Shown: piece after piece, positions 15,801 through 24,657 of the stretch
Layout: each line of letters begins with the position of its first letter
How positions within the stretch are numbered: position 1 is the stretch's first letter
Assembly: GCA_009993585.1 (NCBI GenBank)
Contig: JAACTG010000117.1
Location: 1-45,688 of the forward strand
From: Sphingomonadales bacterium
Lineage (GTDB): Bacteria > Pseudomonadota > Alphaproteobacteria > Sphingomonadales > Sphingomonadaceae
Direction: 5' to 3'
DNA: 45,688 nucleotides
Program-made: the position numbers and the translations under genes
Notes under the pieces: generated by a model
The model's database searches: none
What the model was told of the DNA's origin: nothing
The model's input: only the letters and a program-made list of their open reading frames with translations

Positions 15801-16175
15801 TCAGGCGACCGGCTGCAGCATGCCGGCGACGGTTTCGATGAACTTGATCACCGAAATCGGTTTCGAGACATAGGTCTGCGCGCCTGCTTCGCGGATGCGT
15901 TGCTCGTCGCCCTTGCCGGCATAGGCGGTCACCGCCATCACCGGGATGTCGCGCAGCTCCTCGTCGCGCTTGAGCGCGGCGATCAGGTCGAGCCCGCTGA
16001 CATGCGGCAGCTGGATGTCCATGATGATGAGGTCGGGCGCCACCGCACGCGCGCGCGCGATCGCGTCGCGGCCGTCGCGCACGGGTTCGGCGCGATAATC
16101 GTGCGCGCGCAGCAGGTCGCAGAACAATTTGAGGTTGAGCTCATTGTCCTCGACGACGAGAACGGTCTTGGTCAT
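15801..16175 (-). CDS. divK: Single-domain response regulator DivK
   Basis: A 124-residue receiver domain without an output domain. The acidic pocket is in VVEDN (E9, D10). The phosphoacceptor is D53 in IIMDIQLP, the switch Thr is T83 ([11 protein letters not shown]), and Lys 105 is in YVSKPIS. The sequence [17 protein letters not shown] is typical of DivK. DivK is the essential polarity regulator that is phosphorylated by DivJ and PleC and controls CtrA activity through DivL/CckA in alphaproteobacteria. The usual neighbour pleD is not present. The ATG at 16175 gives the standard length. The gene diverges from the DUF3572 gene over 77 bases. Confidence 0.93.
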   Translation of the reverse strand: MTKTVLVVEDNELNLKLFCDLLRAHDYRAEPVRDGRDAIARARAVAPDLIIMDIQLPHVSGLDLIAALKRDEELRDIPVMAVTAYAGKGDEQRIREAGAQTYVSKPISVIKFIETVAGMLQPVA

Positions 16176-16252
16176 GATCGTGCGCCGCCCCTTCGCTTGC
16201 GTGACGCGGCGGACCATAGCCAAGCCTGCGCGCAACAGGAAGGAAAACCGCT

Positions 16253-16528
16253 TTGCTCGATCGCCCCGCCGCCCGACCCGATGATTTCGCCGCCGCCTTG
16301 TCGGCGCTCGCCTGGACGCTGTCCGACGACGATCGCGCCGCGCGGCTGCTCGCGCTGACCGGGCTCGATCCCGACGAACTTCGCGCCAAGGCGGGCGATC
16401 CGGTGCTGCTGGCCGCGCTGATCGCCTTCCTCGCCGGTCACGAGCCCGACCTCATCGCCTGCGCCGAGGCGATCGGCTGTCCCCCGGCGGCGCTGGTCGC
16501 CATTGGCGAACGGCTGTCGGATGCGTAA
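16253..16528 (+). CDS. DUF3572 family protein
   Basis: A 91-residue protein of the alphaproteobacterial family DUF3572, recognised by [27 protein letters not shown] and [17 protein letters not shown]. It is helical and soluble, with no known function. The start is TTG, chosen because AGGAAGG lies 8 bases upstream and no ATG or GTG is in a better place. It is the first gene of a plus-strand run that continues with a HAD hydrolase (9-base gap), RidA, GDPD, DUF482 and the DNA ligase. Confidence 0.82.
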   Translation: MLDRPAARPDDFAAALSALAWTLSDDDRAARLLALTGLDPDELRAKAGDPVLLAALIAFLAGHEPDLIACAEAIGCPPAALVAIGERLSDA

Positions 16529-16537
16529 GGACAGGCC

Positions 16538-17218
16538 ATGACCGAACGCCAGCCCCCGCGCGACCGCACGCCGCGCCCGTTGATCGTCACCGACTGCGAC
16601 GAAGTCCTGCTGCACATGGTCGTGCCGTTTCGCGACTGGCTCGACGAGGCGCACGACATCGATTTCAGGATGCGGGGGGCGAGCTTCGCCGGCGCGCTGC
16701 ATCGCCGCAAATGCGGCAGCCAGGTCGAGCGCGAAGAGGTGTGGCCGTTGCTCGACGAATTCTTCAATCACCAGATGCACCGCCAATATGCCGCGCCAGG
16801 CGCGTTCGCGGCGCTGGCGCGGATCGGCGAGCTGGCCGACATCGTCGTGCTGTCGAACGTCGGCGATGCGATCCACGAGCGCCGCGTCGCGCAGCTCGCC
16901 GCGCACGGCCTCGCCTGCCGCCTCGTCACCAATCGCGGCGAAAAGGGTCCGGCGCTGCGGCGCATCGTCGACGAATTCGCGCCGTCGCTGACGGTCTATC
17001 TCGAGGATCTGGAGATCCACCACGCCTCGGCCGCCGAGCACGTCCCCGAGGCATGGCGGCTGCAGATGGTGATCGAACCCGAAATCGCCGCCGCGATCCC
17101 GAAGGCGCGCCACGCCCATGCCCGCATCGACGGCTGGGCCGAGGCCGAGCCGTGGATCATGGCGCGGCTGCGCGAGCGGCAGCCCGCGCCCGCGACGCAC
17201 GCGGGAGTCGACGCATGA
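16538..17218 (+). CDS. HAD-superfamily hydrolase
   Basis: A 226-residue HAD-fold protein. Motif I is TDCDEVL (D19, D21), motif II is VVLSNVGD, and the acidic motif IV is YLEDLEIHH, followed by H. Here the second Asp of motif I is present, consistent with phosphatase activity; the substrate is unknown. It overlaps the RidA gene by four bases (ATGA), so it is coupled with it. It is not related in detail to the HAD protein at 4290. Confidence 0.8.
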   Translation: MTERQPPRDRTPRPLIVTDCDEVLLHMVVPFRDWLDEAHDIDFRMRGASFAGALHRRKCGSQVEREEVWPLLDEFFNHQMHRQYAAPGAFAALARIGELADIVVLSNVGDAIHERRVAQLAAHGLACRLVTNRGEKGPALRRIVDEFAPSLTVYLEDLEIHHASAAEHVPEAWRLQMVIEPEIAAAIPKARHAHARIDGWAEAEPWIMARLRERQPAPATHAGVDA

Positions 17219-17682
17219 CCGACACGATTCCCGCCCGCCTGGCCGAACTCGGCATCGCCTTGCCCAAGGCCGCCGCGCCCGTCGCCGCCTATTGCCCGGT
17301 CGTCGTTGTCGGCGGCATCGCCCATGTTTCGGGGCAGCTGCCGTTTCGCGGCGGCGACGTCGTTACCGGCCGCGCCGGCCAAACCGACGATGTCCCCGCC
17401 GCGGCCGAAGCCGCGCGCCTGTGCGCGCTGATGGTCCTGGCGCAGCTCGAGGCCGCGCTCGGCAGCCTCGATCGCGTCGAGCGCATCGTCAAGCTCAACG
17501 TCTTCGTCAATTCGGCGAGCGACTTTCGCGACCAGCCCAAGGTCGCCAACGGCGCGTCGGAACTGATGCAGCAGGTGTTCGGCGATGCCGGCGTCCATGC
17601 CCGCGCGGCGATCGGCGTCGCCGCGCTGCCGCTCGGCGCGCTGGTCGAGATCGATGCGCTGGTCGCCGTTCGCCCGGCTTGA
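17215..17682 (+). CDS. RidA/YjgF family protein
   Basis: A 155-residue protein of the RidA (YjgF/YER057c/UK114) superfamily, with GGIAHVSGQLPFRGG near residue 34 and the C-terminal ARAAIGVAALPLGALVEIDALV. RidA proper hydrolyses reactive enamine/imine intermediates. The key Arg of RidA (about position 105 in E. coli) would correspond to R in ARAAIGV. This longer subgroup with the N-terminal extension RLAELGIALPKA is widespread, and its substrate is unsettled. It sits between a HAD hydrolase (4-base overlap) and GDPD (29-base overlap). Confidence 0.88.
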   Translation: MTDTIPARLAELGIALPKAAAPVAAYCPVVVVGGIAHVSGQLPFRGGDVVTGRAGQTDDVPAAAEAARLCALMVLAQLEAALGSLDRVERIVKLNVFVNSASDFRDQPKVANGASELMQQVFGDAGVHARAAIGVAALPLGALVEIDALVAVRPA

Positions 17683-18442
17683 CGCGCGCCGCGCGCCGCC
17701 GCCCGATCGCGGCCGCGCGGCGTGGCTGTCGGCGCAGCCCTTCGCGCACCGGGGGCTGCATGGGGGCGACCGGGTCGAGAACAGCCGCGCCGCCTTTACC
17801 GCGGCGATCGCGGCGGGCCACGGCATCGAATGCGACGTCCAGCTGTCGCGCGACGGTATCGCCTTCGTCTTTCACGACGATACGCTCGACCGGCTCGCGG
17901 GGCGCGCCGACGCGGTCGCGTCGCTGTCGTCCGACGTGCTCGCCGGCATCGTCCTGGCCGGCAGCGACGAGCGTATCCCGCGGCTCACCGACATGCTGCG
18001 GCTGGTCGCCGGGCAGGTGCCGCTGCTGATCGAGATCAAATCGCGCAATCGCCGCGTCGCGCCGATCTGCCAGGCGGTGGTGCGCGCGCTCGAAGGCTAT
18101 CGCGGGCCGGTCGCGATCATGTCGTTCAACCCGCTCGTCGGCGCCTGGTTCGCGACCCACGCGCCGCGCATCCTGCGCGGGCTGGTGGTGACCGAAGAGA
18201 ACGCGACGACGCTGCGCGCGCGGATCGAGCGGCATCTGTGGCTGTGGCGGGCGCAGGCTCAGTTCCTCGCTTACGATATCCGCGACCTGCCGTCGCGCTT
18301 TGCCGCCGCGCAGCGCGCGCGCGGCCTGCCGGTGACGACGTGGACGGTGCGCACGGCGCGGCAGCTCGAGACCGCGAGCGCCCATGCCGACGCGCCGATC
18401 CACGAATTGCCGCTGGAAGCGTTTGGCAAACAACCCATATAG
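17654..18442 (+). CDS. Glycerophosphodiester phosphodiesterase family protein
   Basis: A 262-residue TIM-barrel enzyme. The GDPD catalytic residues are seen as H32-R33 in FAHRGLHGG, E42 (VENS), E59 and D61 in GIECDVQLSRDG, and H74 in FVFHDDTLDR. IEIKSRN and the late TWTV follow. It cleaves glycerophosphodiesters to glycerol 3-phosphate and an alcohol; no signal peptide is seen, so it is cytosolic. The ATG at 17654 lies inside the RidA gene, 29 bases before its end, and is the last usable ATG before the conserved domain. Its stop codon is part of the CATATAG motif that precedes the DUF482 gene. Confidence 0.88.
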   Translation: MRWSPFARLDARRAPPPDRGRAAWLSAQPFAHRGLHGGDRVENSRAAFTAAIAAGHGIECDVQLSRDGIAFVFHDDTLDRLAGRADAVASLSSDVLAGIVLAGSDERIPRLTDMLRLVAGQVPLLIEIKSRNRRVAPICQAVVRALEGYRGPVAIMSFNPLVGAWFATHAPRILRGLVVTEENATTLRARIERHLWLWRAQAQFLAYDIRDLPSRFAAAQRARGLPVTTWTVRTARQLETASAHADAPIHELPLEAFGKQPI

Positions 18443-18443
18443 G
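18436..18443 (+). promoter_or_regulatory. CATATAGG motif before the DUF482 gene
   Basis: CATATAGG with the ATG six bases after CATATA. The identical octamer with the same spacing precedes the helicase gene at 30944 (CATATA-N6-start). It may be a -10 element for a leaderless transcript starting inside the operon. It overlaps the GDPD stop codon, so chance cannot be excluded. Confidence 0.3.
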
Positions 18444-18447
18444 CGCG

Positions 18448-19587
18448 ATGGCCGATCGGGAATCAGCACGGATCGTCGCCCGCATCGGCGACGGCGTCAG
18501 CGCCATCGCGCGCGCGCAATGGGATGCGCTGGCCGGCGGCAACCCGTTCGTGGGCCATGATTTCCTCGGGCTGCTCGAAGCGTCGGGCAGCGTCGGGCCG
18601 GGCAGCGGCTGGACCCCCGCGCCGCTGACGATCGAGCGCGACGGCGCGCTGATCGGCGCGCTGCCCGCCTATCTCAAGCAGCACAGCCAGGGCGAATATG
18701 TCTTCGACCAGGGCTGGGCCGACGCCTATCAGCGCGCCGGCGGCGCTTATTATCCCAAGCTGCAGATCGCGGCGCCGTTTTCGCCGGTGTCGGGTCCGCG
18801 CGTGCTGGCGCGTGACGAGGACACCGGCCTACAGCTGCTGCGCGCCGCCGAGGTGCTGGTGACGCAGAACGGGCTGTCGTCGGCGCACGCGACCTTTGTC
18901 GATCCCGACCAGGTCGCGCTGTTCGAGGCCGCCGGCTGGCTGGCGCGCGAGGACGTCCAGTTCCACTGGGTCAATCGCGGCTATGCCGATTTCGACGATT
19001 TCCTCGCCGCCTTGTCGTCGCGCAAGCGCAAGGCGATCCGCAAGGAACGCGCCGCCGCGCAGGCCGCGGTGACGATCGAGCATGTCACCGGCAGCGACCT
19101 CGGCGAGGCGCACTGGGACATTTTCTGGCAATTCTACCAGGACACCGGCGCGCGCAAATGGGGCACGCCCTATCTGACGCGCGAAGCGTTCAGCCTGATG
19201 GGCGAGACGATGGCCGACCGGCTGCTCCTGATCCTCGCGCGGATCGACGGCGATCCGGTCGCCGGCGCGCTCAACGTCGTCGGACCCGATCGGCTCTATG
19301 GCCGCTATTGGGGCTGCACCCGCGACATTCCCTTCCTCCATTTCGAACTTTGCTATTACCAGGCGATCGAGGCGGGCATCGCGCTGGGATCGACGGTAGT
19401 CGAGGCGGGCGCGCAGGGCGCGCACAAGCTGGCGCGCGGCTATGAACCGGTAACGACGCACAGCGCCCATTACATCGCCGATCCGGGCTTTCGCGCCGCC
19501 GTCGCCGATTTCCTCGAGCGCGAACGCGCGGGCATCGCGGCCGAGGTGCGCATCCTTTCGGCGCACGCGCCGTTCCGTCAACCATGA
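18448..19587 (+). CDS. DUF482 family N-acyltransferase-like protein (FemAB/GNAT fold)
   Basis: A 379-residue protein of family PF04339 (DUF482, annotated as peptidogalycan biosynthesis/recognition), which has a duplicated GNAT/FemAB-like fold. Typical stretches are GNPFVGHDFLGLLEASGSVG near residue 30, the YVFDQGWADAYQRAGG region, LSSRKRKAIRKERAAA near 195 and FYQDTGARKWGTPYL near 230. AGALNVVGPDRLYGRYWGC follows near 270. The substrate is unknown. It follows GDPD directly and overlaps the DNA ligase gene by four bases (ATGA). Confidence 0.87.
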   Translation: MADRESARIVARIGDGVSAIARAQWDALAGGNPFVGHDFLGLLEASGSVGPGSGWTPAPLTIERDGALIGALPAYLKQHSQGEYVFDQGWADAYQRAGGAYYPKLQIAAPFSPVSGPRVLARDEDTGLQLLRAAEVLVTQNGLSSAHATFVDPDQVALFEAAGWLAREDVQFHWVNRGYADFDDFLAALSSRKRKAIRKERAAAQAAVTIEHVTGSDLGEAHWDIFWQFYQDTGARKWGTPYLTREAFSLMGETMADRLLLILARIDGDPVAGALNVVGPDRLYGRYWGCTRDIPFLHFELCYYQAIEAGIALGSTVVEAGAQGAHKLARGYEPVTTHSAHYIADPGFRAAVADFLERERAGIAAEVRILSAHAPFRQP

Positions 19588-21245
19588 CCGGCACCCGACC
19601 CGATCGCGATGGCGATGTCCCCGGCAGCATGCGCGCCTTCGCGCGGCTGATCGACGCGCTCGTCTACACCCGCTCGCGCAATGCCAAGCTGCGGCTGATC
19701 GGCGACTATCTGCGCGCGACCCCCGATCCCGATCGCGGCTGGGCGATCGCCGCGCTGACCGGCGAGCTCGACCTGCCCGCGGTCAAGCCGGCGCAGGTGC
19801 GCGCGATGATCGAACAACGGATCGACCCCGTCTTGTTCCGCATGAGCCGCGACTATGTCGGCGATACCGCCGAGACGGTGTCGCTGTTGTGGGAAGCCCC
19901 CGACGCCAGTGCGCGCGACGATGGCTCGGCCCCGCTGATGCTCGACGCGACGGTCGCGACGCTGTCGCGACTGGCGCGCGCCGGAACCCCGGCGGTGCTC
20001 GGCGCGATGCTCGACCGGCTCGACCCGAGCGGGCGCTACGCGCTGCTCAAGCTCGCCACCGGGGGCATGCGCATCGGCGTATCGGCGCGGCTCGCCAAGA
20101 CCGCGCTGGCGCAGGCGTTCGAGCTCGACCTCGACGCCGTCGAAGAGGTGTGGAGTGCGCTCGTCCCGCCCTATCCGACGCTGTTCGACTGGGCCGAGAG
20201 CCGCCGCGCCATGCCCAAAGTGTCCGACCTGCCGGTGTTCCGCCCGTTCATGCTCGCGCACCCGCTCGAGGAGCGCAGCGTCGACCTCGCCGACTATGTC
20301 GCCGAATGGAAATGGGACGGCATCCGCGTCCAGATCGTCCAGGCGGGCGGCGAGACGCGGATCTACAGCCGCGGCGGCGAGGAGATTTCGGGCGCCTTTC
20401 CCGATGTCGTCGGCGCCTTCGCGACGCCGGGCGTGGTCGACGGCGAGCTGCTCGTGCGCGGCGCGCACCAGGGCGGCGAGGGCATCGACACGCAAGGCGG
20501 CGCGGCGAGCTTCAACGCATTGCAACAGCGCCTCGGGCGCAAGAACGTGTCGAACAGGATGCTCGCCGAGGCGCCCGCCTTCGTGCGCCTCTACGACCTG
20601 CTGATCGACGGCGAGGAGGATATTCGCGCGCTGTCCTGGGAAGCGCGGCGCGCGCGCCTCGAGGCGTTCATGGCGCGGCTGCCCGACGATCGCTTCGACC
20701 TCTCGGCGATCGTCGAGGCGCCCGATTTCGCCGCGCTCGCCGCGATCCGCGACGGCGCTCGCGATGCCGCGATCGAGGGGCTGATGCTCAAGCGGCGGTC
20801 GTCGCCCTATGTCGCGGGGCGCAAGACCGGCCTGTGGTACAAATGGAAGCGCGACCCGCTGAGCGCCGATTGCGTGATGCTGTACGCGCAGCGCGGATCG
20901 GGCAAGCGATCGAGCTTCTATTCGGACTACACCTTCGGCTGCTGGACTGCGCCGCCCGAGCAGGGCGGCGAGCTGGTGCCGGTCGGCAAGGCCTATTCGG
21001 GCTTTACCGACGACGAGCTCAAGATGCTCGACCGTTTCGTCCGCCAGAACACGCTGCAGCGCTTCGGCCCGGTGCGCGAGGTCGAAAAGAGCCTGGTTCT
21101 CGAAGTCGCGTTCGATTCGGTGCACGAATCGAAGCGCCATAAGTCGGGCATCGCGATGCGCTTTCCGCGCATCGCGCGCATCCGCTCCGACAAGCCCGCC
21201 GAAGAGGCCGACCTGGTCGCGACGCTCAAGGCGATGATCGTCTGA
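19584..21245 (+). CDS. ligB: ATP-dependent DNA ligase (LigB type, ligase-associated repair cluster)
   Basis: A 553-residue ATP-dependent DNA ligase. Residues 1-215 form a helical DNA-binding domain. Motif I with the adenylated lysine is K243 in EWKWDGIR. The following R, the VDGELL motif and AIEGLMLKR (motif IV) continue the nucleotidyltransferase domain, and YKWKRDPL (motif V) leads into an OB domain. This is the type known in Pseudomonas putida and relatives as LigB, encoded with an Lhr-like helicase, an MBL exonuclease and a phosphoesterase. Here those three lie 9-14 kb downstream. It is the last gene of the plus-strand run from 16253. A strong terminator follows. Confidence 0.93.
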   Translation: MTGTRPDRDGDVPGSMRAFARLIDALVYTRSRNAKLRLIGDYLRATPDPDRGWAIAALTGELDLPAVKPAQVRAMIEQRIDPVLFRMSRDYVGDTAETVSLLWEAPDASARDDGSAPLMLDATVATLSRLARAGTPAVLGAMLDRLDPSGRYALLKLATGGMRIGVSARLAKTALAQAFELDLDAVEEVWSALVPPYPTLFDWAESRRAMPKVSDLPVFRPFMLAHPLEERSVDLADYVAEWKWDGIRVQIVQAGGETRIYSRGGEEISGAFPDVVGAFATPGVVDGELLVRGAHQGGEGIDTQGGAASFNALQQRLGRKNVSNRMLAEAPAFVRLYDLLIDGEEDIRALSWEARRARLEAFMARLPDDRFDLSAIVEAPDFAALAAIRDGARDAAIEGLMLKRRSSPYVAGRKTGLWYKWKRDPLSADCVMLYAQRGSGKRSSFYSDYTFGCWTAPPEQGGELVPVGKAYSGFTDDELKMLDRFVRQNTLQRFGPVREVEKSLVLEVAFDSVHESKRHKSGIAMRFPRIARIRSDKPAEEADLVATLKAMIV

Positions 21246-21277
21246 AAATCATGTCCCGCCGGCGCCGGCCAGACACG

Positions 21278-21315
21278 AAAAAGCCCGGCGCTCCATCGGG
21301 AGGCCGGGCCTTTTT
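21278..21315. terminator. Bidirectional terminator between ligB and the cold-shock gene
   Basis: AAAAA, then GCCCGGC (21283-21289) with an extended inner CTCC/GGAG stem and ATCG loop, pairing with GCCGGGC, then TTTTT (21311-21315). A T tract is available on both strands, serving the two convergent genes. Confidence 0.85.
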
Positions 21316-21332
21316 GACGATCGGGGCGCGCC

Positions 21333-22139
21333 TTATTCGGACGGCTTCAGGTTGACCGCCGCGAACTTGCCGCGATTGTCGACCTCGACGTCGAAACCGA
21401 CGCGGTCGCCTTCGTTGAGCGCATTCATGCCGGCGCGTTCGACCGCGCTGATGTGAACGAACGCATCGGGCTGGCCGTCGTCGCGCTGGATGAAGCCGAA
21501 GCCTTTCATCGCGTTGAAGAACTTGACCGTGCCGGTCGCCGTTTCGCCGGTCAGCTGGCGCTGCGGACGTCCGCCGCCACCGCTGAATCCGCCGCGATCG
21601 CCGCCGCCGAAGCCGCCGCGATCTTCGCGCGGAGGCGCGCGCTCGGGAACCGGGAGCGGATCGCCCTCGATCTCGAGATCGCTCGCAGACACCTTGCCGC
21701 CGCGATCGACCAGCGTGAAGCTCAATGGCTGGCCTTCGGCGAGGCCGGTCAGGCCCGCCTGTTCGACCGCGCTGATATGCACGAACACGTCTTCGCCGCC
21801 ATCGTCGCGAACGATGAAGCCGAAGCCCTTTTGCGCGTTGAAGAATTTGACGATGCCCTTGCCTTCGCCGACGACCTGCGCCGGCATGCGGCCACCGCCG
21901 CCGCCGCCACCGCCGAAGCCGCCACCGCCGCCGCGCGACGCGCCGAAGCCGCCGCCGCGATCGTCGCCGCCGCCGCCGAACGCCGGCCGGTCGTTGAAGC
22001 CGCCGCGATCGCCGCCGCCAAAGCCGCTGCCGCCGCGGTCGTCAAAGGGTTCGAAACCAAAATCGCCCCCACCAGGATTGTCACGTTTGTCGCGCCCGCG
22101 TCCACCGCGTCCGCCGCGGCGATCTCTATCGAAACTCAT
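21333..22139 (-). CDS. Two-domain cold-shock protein with Gly/Arg-rich regions
   Basis: A 268-residue protein. Residues 1-85 are a Gly/Arg/Asp-rich, low-complexity segment with RGG and DRGG repeats. Residues 94-157 are a first cold-shock domain with RNP1 KGFGFI at 104-109 and RNP2 VFVHIS at 118-123. Residues 165-200 are a second Gly/Arg-rich linker. Residues 201-266 are a second cold-shock domain (KGFGFI at 212-217, FVHIS near 228). It is expected to bind single-stranded RNA or DNA, like CspA proteins. Two-domain versions occur in alphaproteobacteria, but the RGG extension is unusual and may support RNA condensates (inference). The 169 bases upstream may hold a long cold-shock type leader. 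Confidence 0.9.
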   Translation of the reverse strand: MSFDRDRRGGRGGRGRDKRDNPGGGDFGFEPFDDRGGSGFGGGDRGGFNDRPAFGGGGDDRGGGFGASRGGGGGFGGGGGGGGRMPAQVVGEGKGIVKFFNAQKGFGFIVRDDGGEDVFVHISAVEQAGLTGLAEGQPLSFTLVDRGGKVSASDLEIEGDPLPVPERAPPREDRGGFGGGDRGGFSGGGGRPQRQLTGETATGTVKFFNAMKGFGFIQRDDGQPDAFVHISAVERAGMNALNEGDRVGFDVEVDNRGKFAAVNLKPSE

Positions 22140-22281
22140 ACCCTGTCATTCACTTTCGCTTCGTCCTGTATTTTAAAAAACCGTCGCACCCCGGACGAAG
22201 AAGGCGAGGACAACCGGCACGAACGAAGAGATTCGCCCATACGGCTGCGAGTCATAGCGTAATTTCAGCAATCCGCGAACC

Positions 22282-22300
22282 AAAAAAAAGCCGATCCGGC
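22282..22300 (-). terminator. Short terminator after the DUF808 gene
   Basis: In minus-strand RNA, GCCG-GAU-CGGC (22300-22290) is followed by eight Us (22289-22282), 9 bases after the DUF808 stop. The stem is short but the U tract is excellent. Confidence 0.6.
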
Positions 22301-22308
22301 GCTGTCTT

Positions 22309-23241
22309 TCAATGATTTGGCGCAAATATGTGGTGCACCGTGACAATCATGCCACCCCAGGCGAGCCCGACCAGCCCCGCGCCGATCGTCGCGATCGTCC
22401 ATTCGGCGAACCCGGCAAGCGGCTCGGCGGCGTGACCGATCGTTTCGGCGACCGCCTCGATCATATGCTCGGGTCCGGTCACGCCATATTCGGCAAGGCC
22501 ATGGACGATGATCTGACCGCCGACCCAGACCATCGCAGCGATCCCGACGACCGACAGGATGCGCATCACCACCGGCATCGCCTTGACCAGCGCGCGGCCG
22601 AAGGTGCGCACCCGCGCGTTGGCGCGCTGGGCAAGATGGAGGCCGATATCGTCCATCTTCACGATCAGCCCGACCGCGCCATAGACGCCGACCGTGATGG
22701 CGACCGCAACGACGACGAGGACGCCGGCGCGCAGCGCGAGCGAAAGGTCCGCGACCTGCGCCAGCGCGATCACCATGATCTCGATCGAAAGGATGAAATC
22801 GGTCCGGATCGCGCCCGCGACCATGTTCTTTTCATGGTCGGGATCGGCCAGCGTCGCGGCCTCCTCCGCGAGACTATGCTTGCCCCCCGCGATCCATTCC
22901 CAGACCTTTTCGGCGCCTTCATAGCATAAATAGGTGCCGCCGAGCATGAGGATCGGCGTGATCGCCCAGGGCAGCAGCGCGCTCAGCAGCAAGGCCGCAG
23001 GCAGGATGAAAAGCAGCTTGTTCTTGATCGAGCCCCTGGCGATCTTGGCGATGATCGGCAGTTCGCGGTCGGGGGTGAAGCCGGTGACATAGCGCGGCGT
23101 CACCGCGGCGTCGTCGATCACCACGCCGGCGGCCTTCGCCCCGGCGCGGCCGGCGCCGGCGGCGACGTCGTCGACCGAGGCGGCGGCGATCTTGGCGATC
23201 GCGGCGACGTCGTCGAGCAGTGCGGCAAGACCCCCTGGCAT
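22309..23241 (-). CDS. DUF808 family inner membrane protein (YedI-like)
   Basis: A 310-residue membrane protein. The N-terminal helical segment GGLAALLDDVAAIAKIAAASVDDVAAGA is the hallmark of DUF808 (E. coli YedI). It is followed by about six membrane helices between residues 75 and 305, and by LADPDHEKNMVAGAIRTDFILSIE in the central loop. The function of the family is unknown. The ATG at 23241 gives the canonical MPGGLAALLDD start. It diverges from RNase D over 140 bases and is followed by its own terminator. Confidence 0.9.
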   Translation of the reverse strand: MPGGLAALLDDVAAIAKIAAASVDDVAAGAGRAGAKAAGVVIDDAAVTPRYVTGFTPDRELPIIAKIARGSIKNKLLFILPAALLLSALLPWAITPILMLGGTYLCYEGAEKVWEWIAGGKHSLAEEAATLADPDHEKNMVAGAIRTDFILSIEIMVIALAQVADLSLALRAGVLVVVAVAITVGVYGAVGLIVKMDDIGLHLAQRANARVRTFGRALVKAMPVVMRILSVVGIAAMVWVGGQIIVHGLAEYGVTGPEHMIEAVAETIGHAAEPLAGFAEWTIATIGAGLVGLAWGGMIVTVHHIFAPNH

Positions 23242-23381
23242 AGATATTCCCCTGTTCCGTTGGCGTCTCCTGTTAGCGACTGCCGCCCCGCGATCAACCC
23301 GCACGCGATCGGCGCATCGCGCGCGACGGCGCGCGGATGATTGGATTGAGCCGCGCGGTGTTTGCGCCTATGGCGCATGCG

Positions 23382-23999
23382 ATGACCGTATATTTCCATG
23401 AAGAAGACCTGCCCGAGGGTGTCCTTGCCGCTGGTTCCATCGCCGTCGATACCGAAACGATGGGGCTGCAGACGCCGCGCGACCGATTGTGCCTGGTGCA
23501 GCTGTCCGACGGTTCGGGCGACGAGCATCTCGTCCGCTTCCACCCCGACAGCGACTATGCCGCGCCCAATCTGAAAGCCGTGCTCGGCGATCCCGGCCGG
23601 CTCAAGATCTTCCACTTTGCGCGCTTCGACATCGCCGCGATCGAATATTATCTCGGCGTGCCGTGCGAGCCGGTCTATTGCACCAAGATCGCCTCGCGGC
23701 TGATCCGCACCTATACCGACCGCCACGGTCTCAAGGAGCTCGTCCGCGAACTGCTGAGCCAGGACATTTCCAAGCAGCAGCAGTCGAGCGACTGGGGCGG
23801 CCCCGAATTGAGCGAAGCCCAGCGCGACTATGCCGCGTCCGATGTGCGTTACCTTCATGCGCTCAAGGACGAGCTCGACCGTCGCCTCGCACGCGAAGGA
23901 CGCACCGAGCTCGCCCAGGCCTGTTTCGACTTCCTGCCCACGCGCGCGCGGCTCGACCTCGCCGGCTGGCCTGAAATCGACATTTTCGCGCACGCTTGA
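23382..23999 (+). CDS. rnd: Ribonuclease D, short form
   Basis: A 205-residue 3'-5' exoribonuclease of the DEDD-y type. Exo I is AVDTETMGL (D23, E25), Exo II is FHFARFDIAAIEYYL and Exo III is DYAASDVRYLHAL. It comprises only the exonuclease domain; the HRDC domains of E. coli RNase D are missing, as is usual for the short alphaproteobacterial form. It probably trims tRNA or other structured RNAs. In-frame ATG codons also exist at 23337 and 23370; 23382 fits the conserved N-terminus (MTVYFHEEDLPEG). lptC follows after 19 bases, so rnd may lead the lpt operon. Confidence 0.93.
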   Translation: MTVYFHEEDLPEGVLAAGSIAVDTETMGLQTPRDRLCLVQLSDGSGDEHLVRFHPDSDYAAPNLKAVLGDPGRLKIFHFARFDIAAIEYYLGVPCEPVYCTKIASRLIRTYTDRHGLKELVRELLSQDISKQQQSSDWGGPELSEAQRDYAASDVRYLHALKDELDRRLAREGRTELAQACFDFLPTRARLDLAGWPEIDIFAHA

Positions 24000-24018
24000 G
24001 CAAACAGGGACAGCCGTC

Positions 24019-24657
24019 ATGTCGCTCCAGGCAGAAATTTCACGCAGCGCCCAGAAAAGCTGGGCGAAGGGCGGCGGCAGCCACGACCGGCTGATCGCGG
24101 TGCTGCGCGTGGCCTTGCCGGCGATGGTCGGTGCGCTCGCCGCGGTCATCGTGTTCACCCCGCTGGTGAATTCGAACGAGTTCAGCTTCGTCCTCGACAA
24201 GAACAAGGTCGCGGTCGCGCAGAACCGGCAGAGCGTCGACAGCGCGCTGTATCGCGGCGAGGATGCGCGCGGTCGCGATTTCGTCCTGTCGGCCGGTTCG
24301 GCGGTGCAGAAGAGCGCGACCGAACCCGATGTGCGGATCGCCGACATGACCGCACGCATCGTGCTCGACGACGGACCTGCGCAGCTTTCGGCCGACAGCG
24401 CGATCTACGATCCGCGCTCCGATACCGTCGCCGTCGCCGGTCCGATCAATTTTGCCGGGAGCAACGGTTACCGCATGAGCACGCGCAACGTGACCGCCGA
24501 TCTCAAGGCGCGCACCTTGCGCGGCGACGGCGGCGTCAGCGGCGCGCTGCCGATCGGCCGCTTCAGCGCCGCGCGGATCTTCGCCAACCTCGAGACGCGC
24601 ATCGTCCGCCTGTCGGGCAATGCGCGCCTGCATATCAATCAGGGAGCCCTGCGATGA
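24019..24657 (+). CDS. lptC: LPS export system protein LptC
   Basis: A 212-residue bitopic protein: a cytosolic N-tail, one membrane helix at about 26-47 (LIAVLRVALPAMVGALAAVI), then a periplasmic beta-jellyroll domain. LptC links the LptBFG transporter to the LptA bridge in lipopolysaccharide export. The length and position before lptA support the call, even though the family is weakly conserved. It overlaps lptA by four bases (ATGA). Confidence 0.9.
   Translation: MSLQAEISRSAQKSWAKGGGSHDRLIAVLRVALPAMVGALAAVIVFTPLVNSNEFSFVLDKNKVAVAQNRQSVDSALYRGEDARGRDFVLSAGSAVQKSATEPDVRIADMTARIVLDDGPAQLSADSAIYDPRSDTVAVAGPINFAGSNGYRMSTRNVTADLKARTLRGDGGVSGALPIGRFSAARIFANLETRIVRLSGNARLHINQGALR

Noticed and set aside
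19578-21140. Long minus-strand frame opposite the DNA ligase
   Set aside because: The ligase motifs are unambiguous on the plus strand; the antisense frame has shadow-like composition.
21453-22262. Ala- and Pro-rich plus-strand frames opposite the cold-shock gene
   Set aside because: They are the complement of Gly-rich repeats and cold-shock domains and show no independent motifs.
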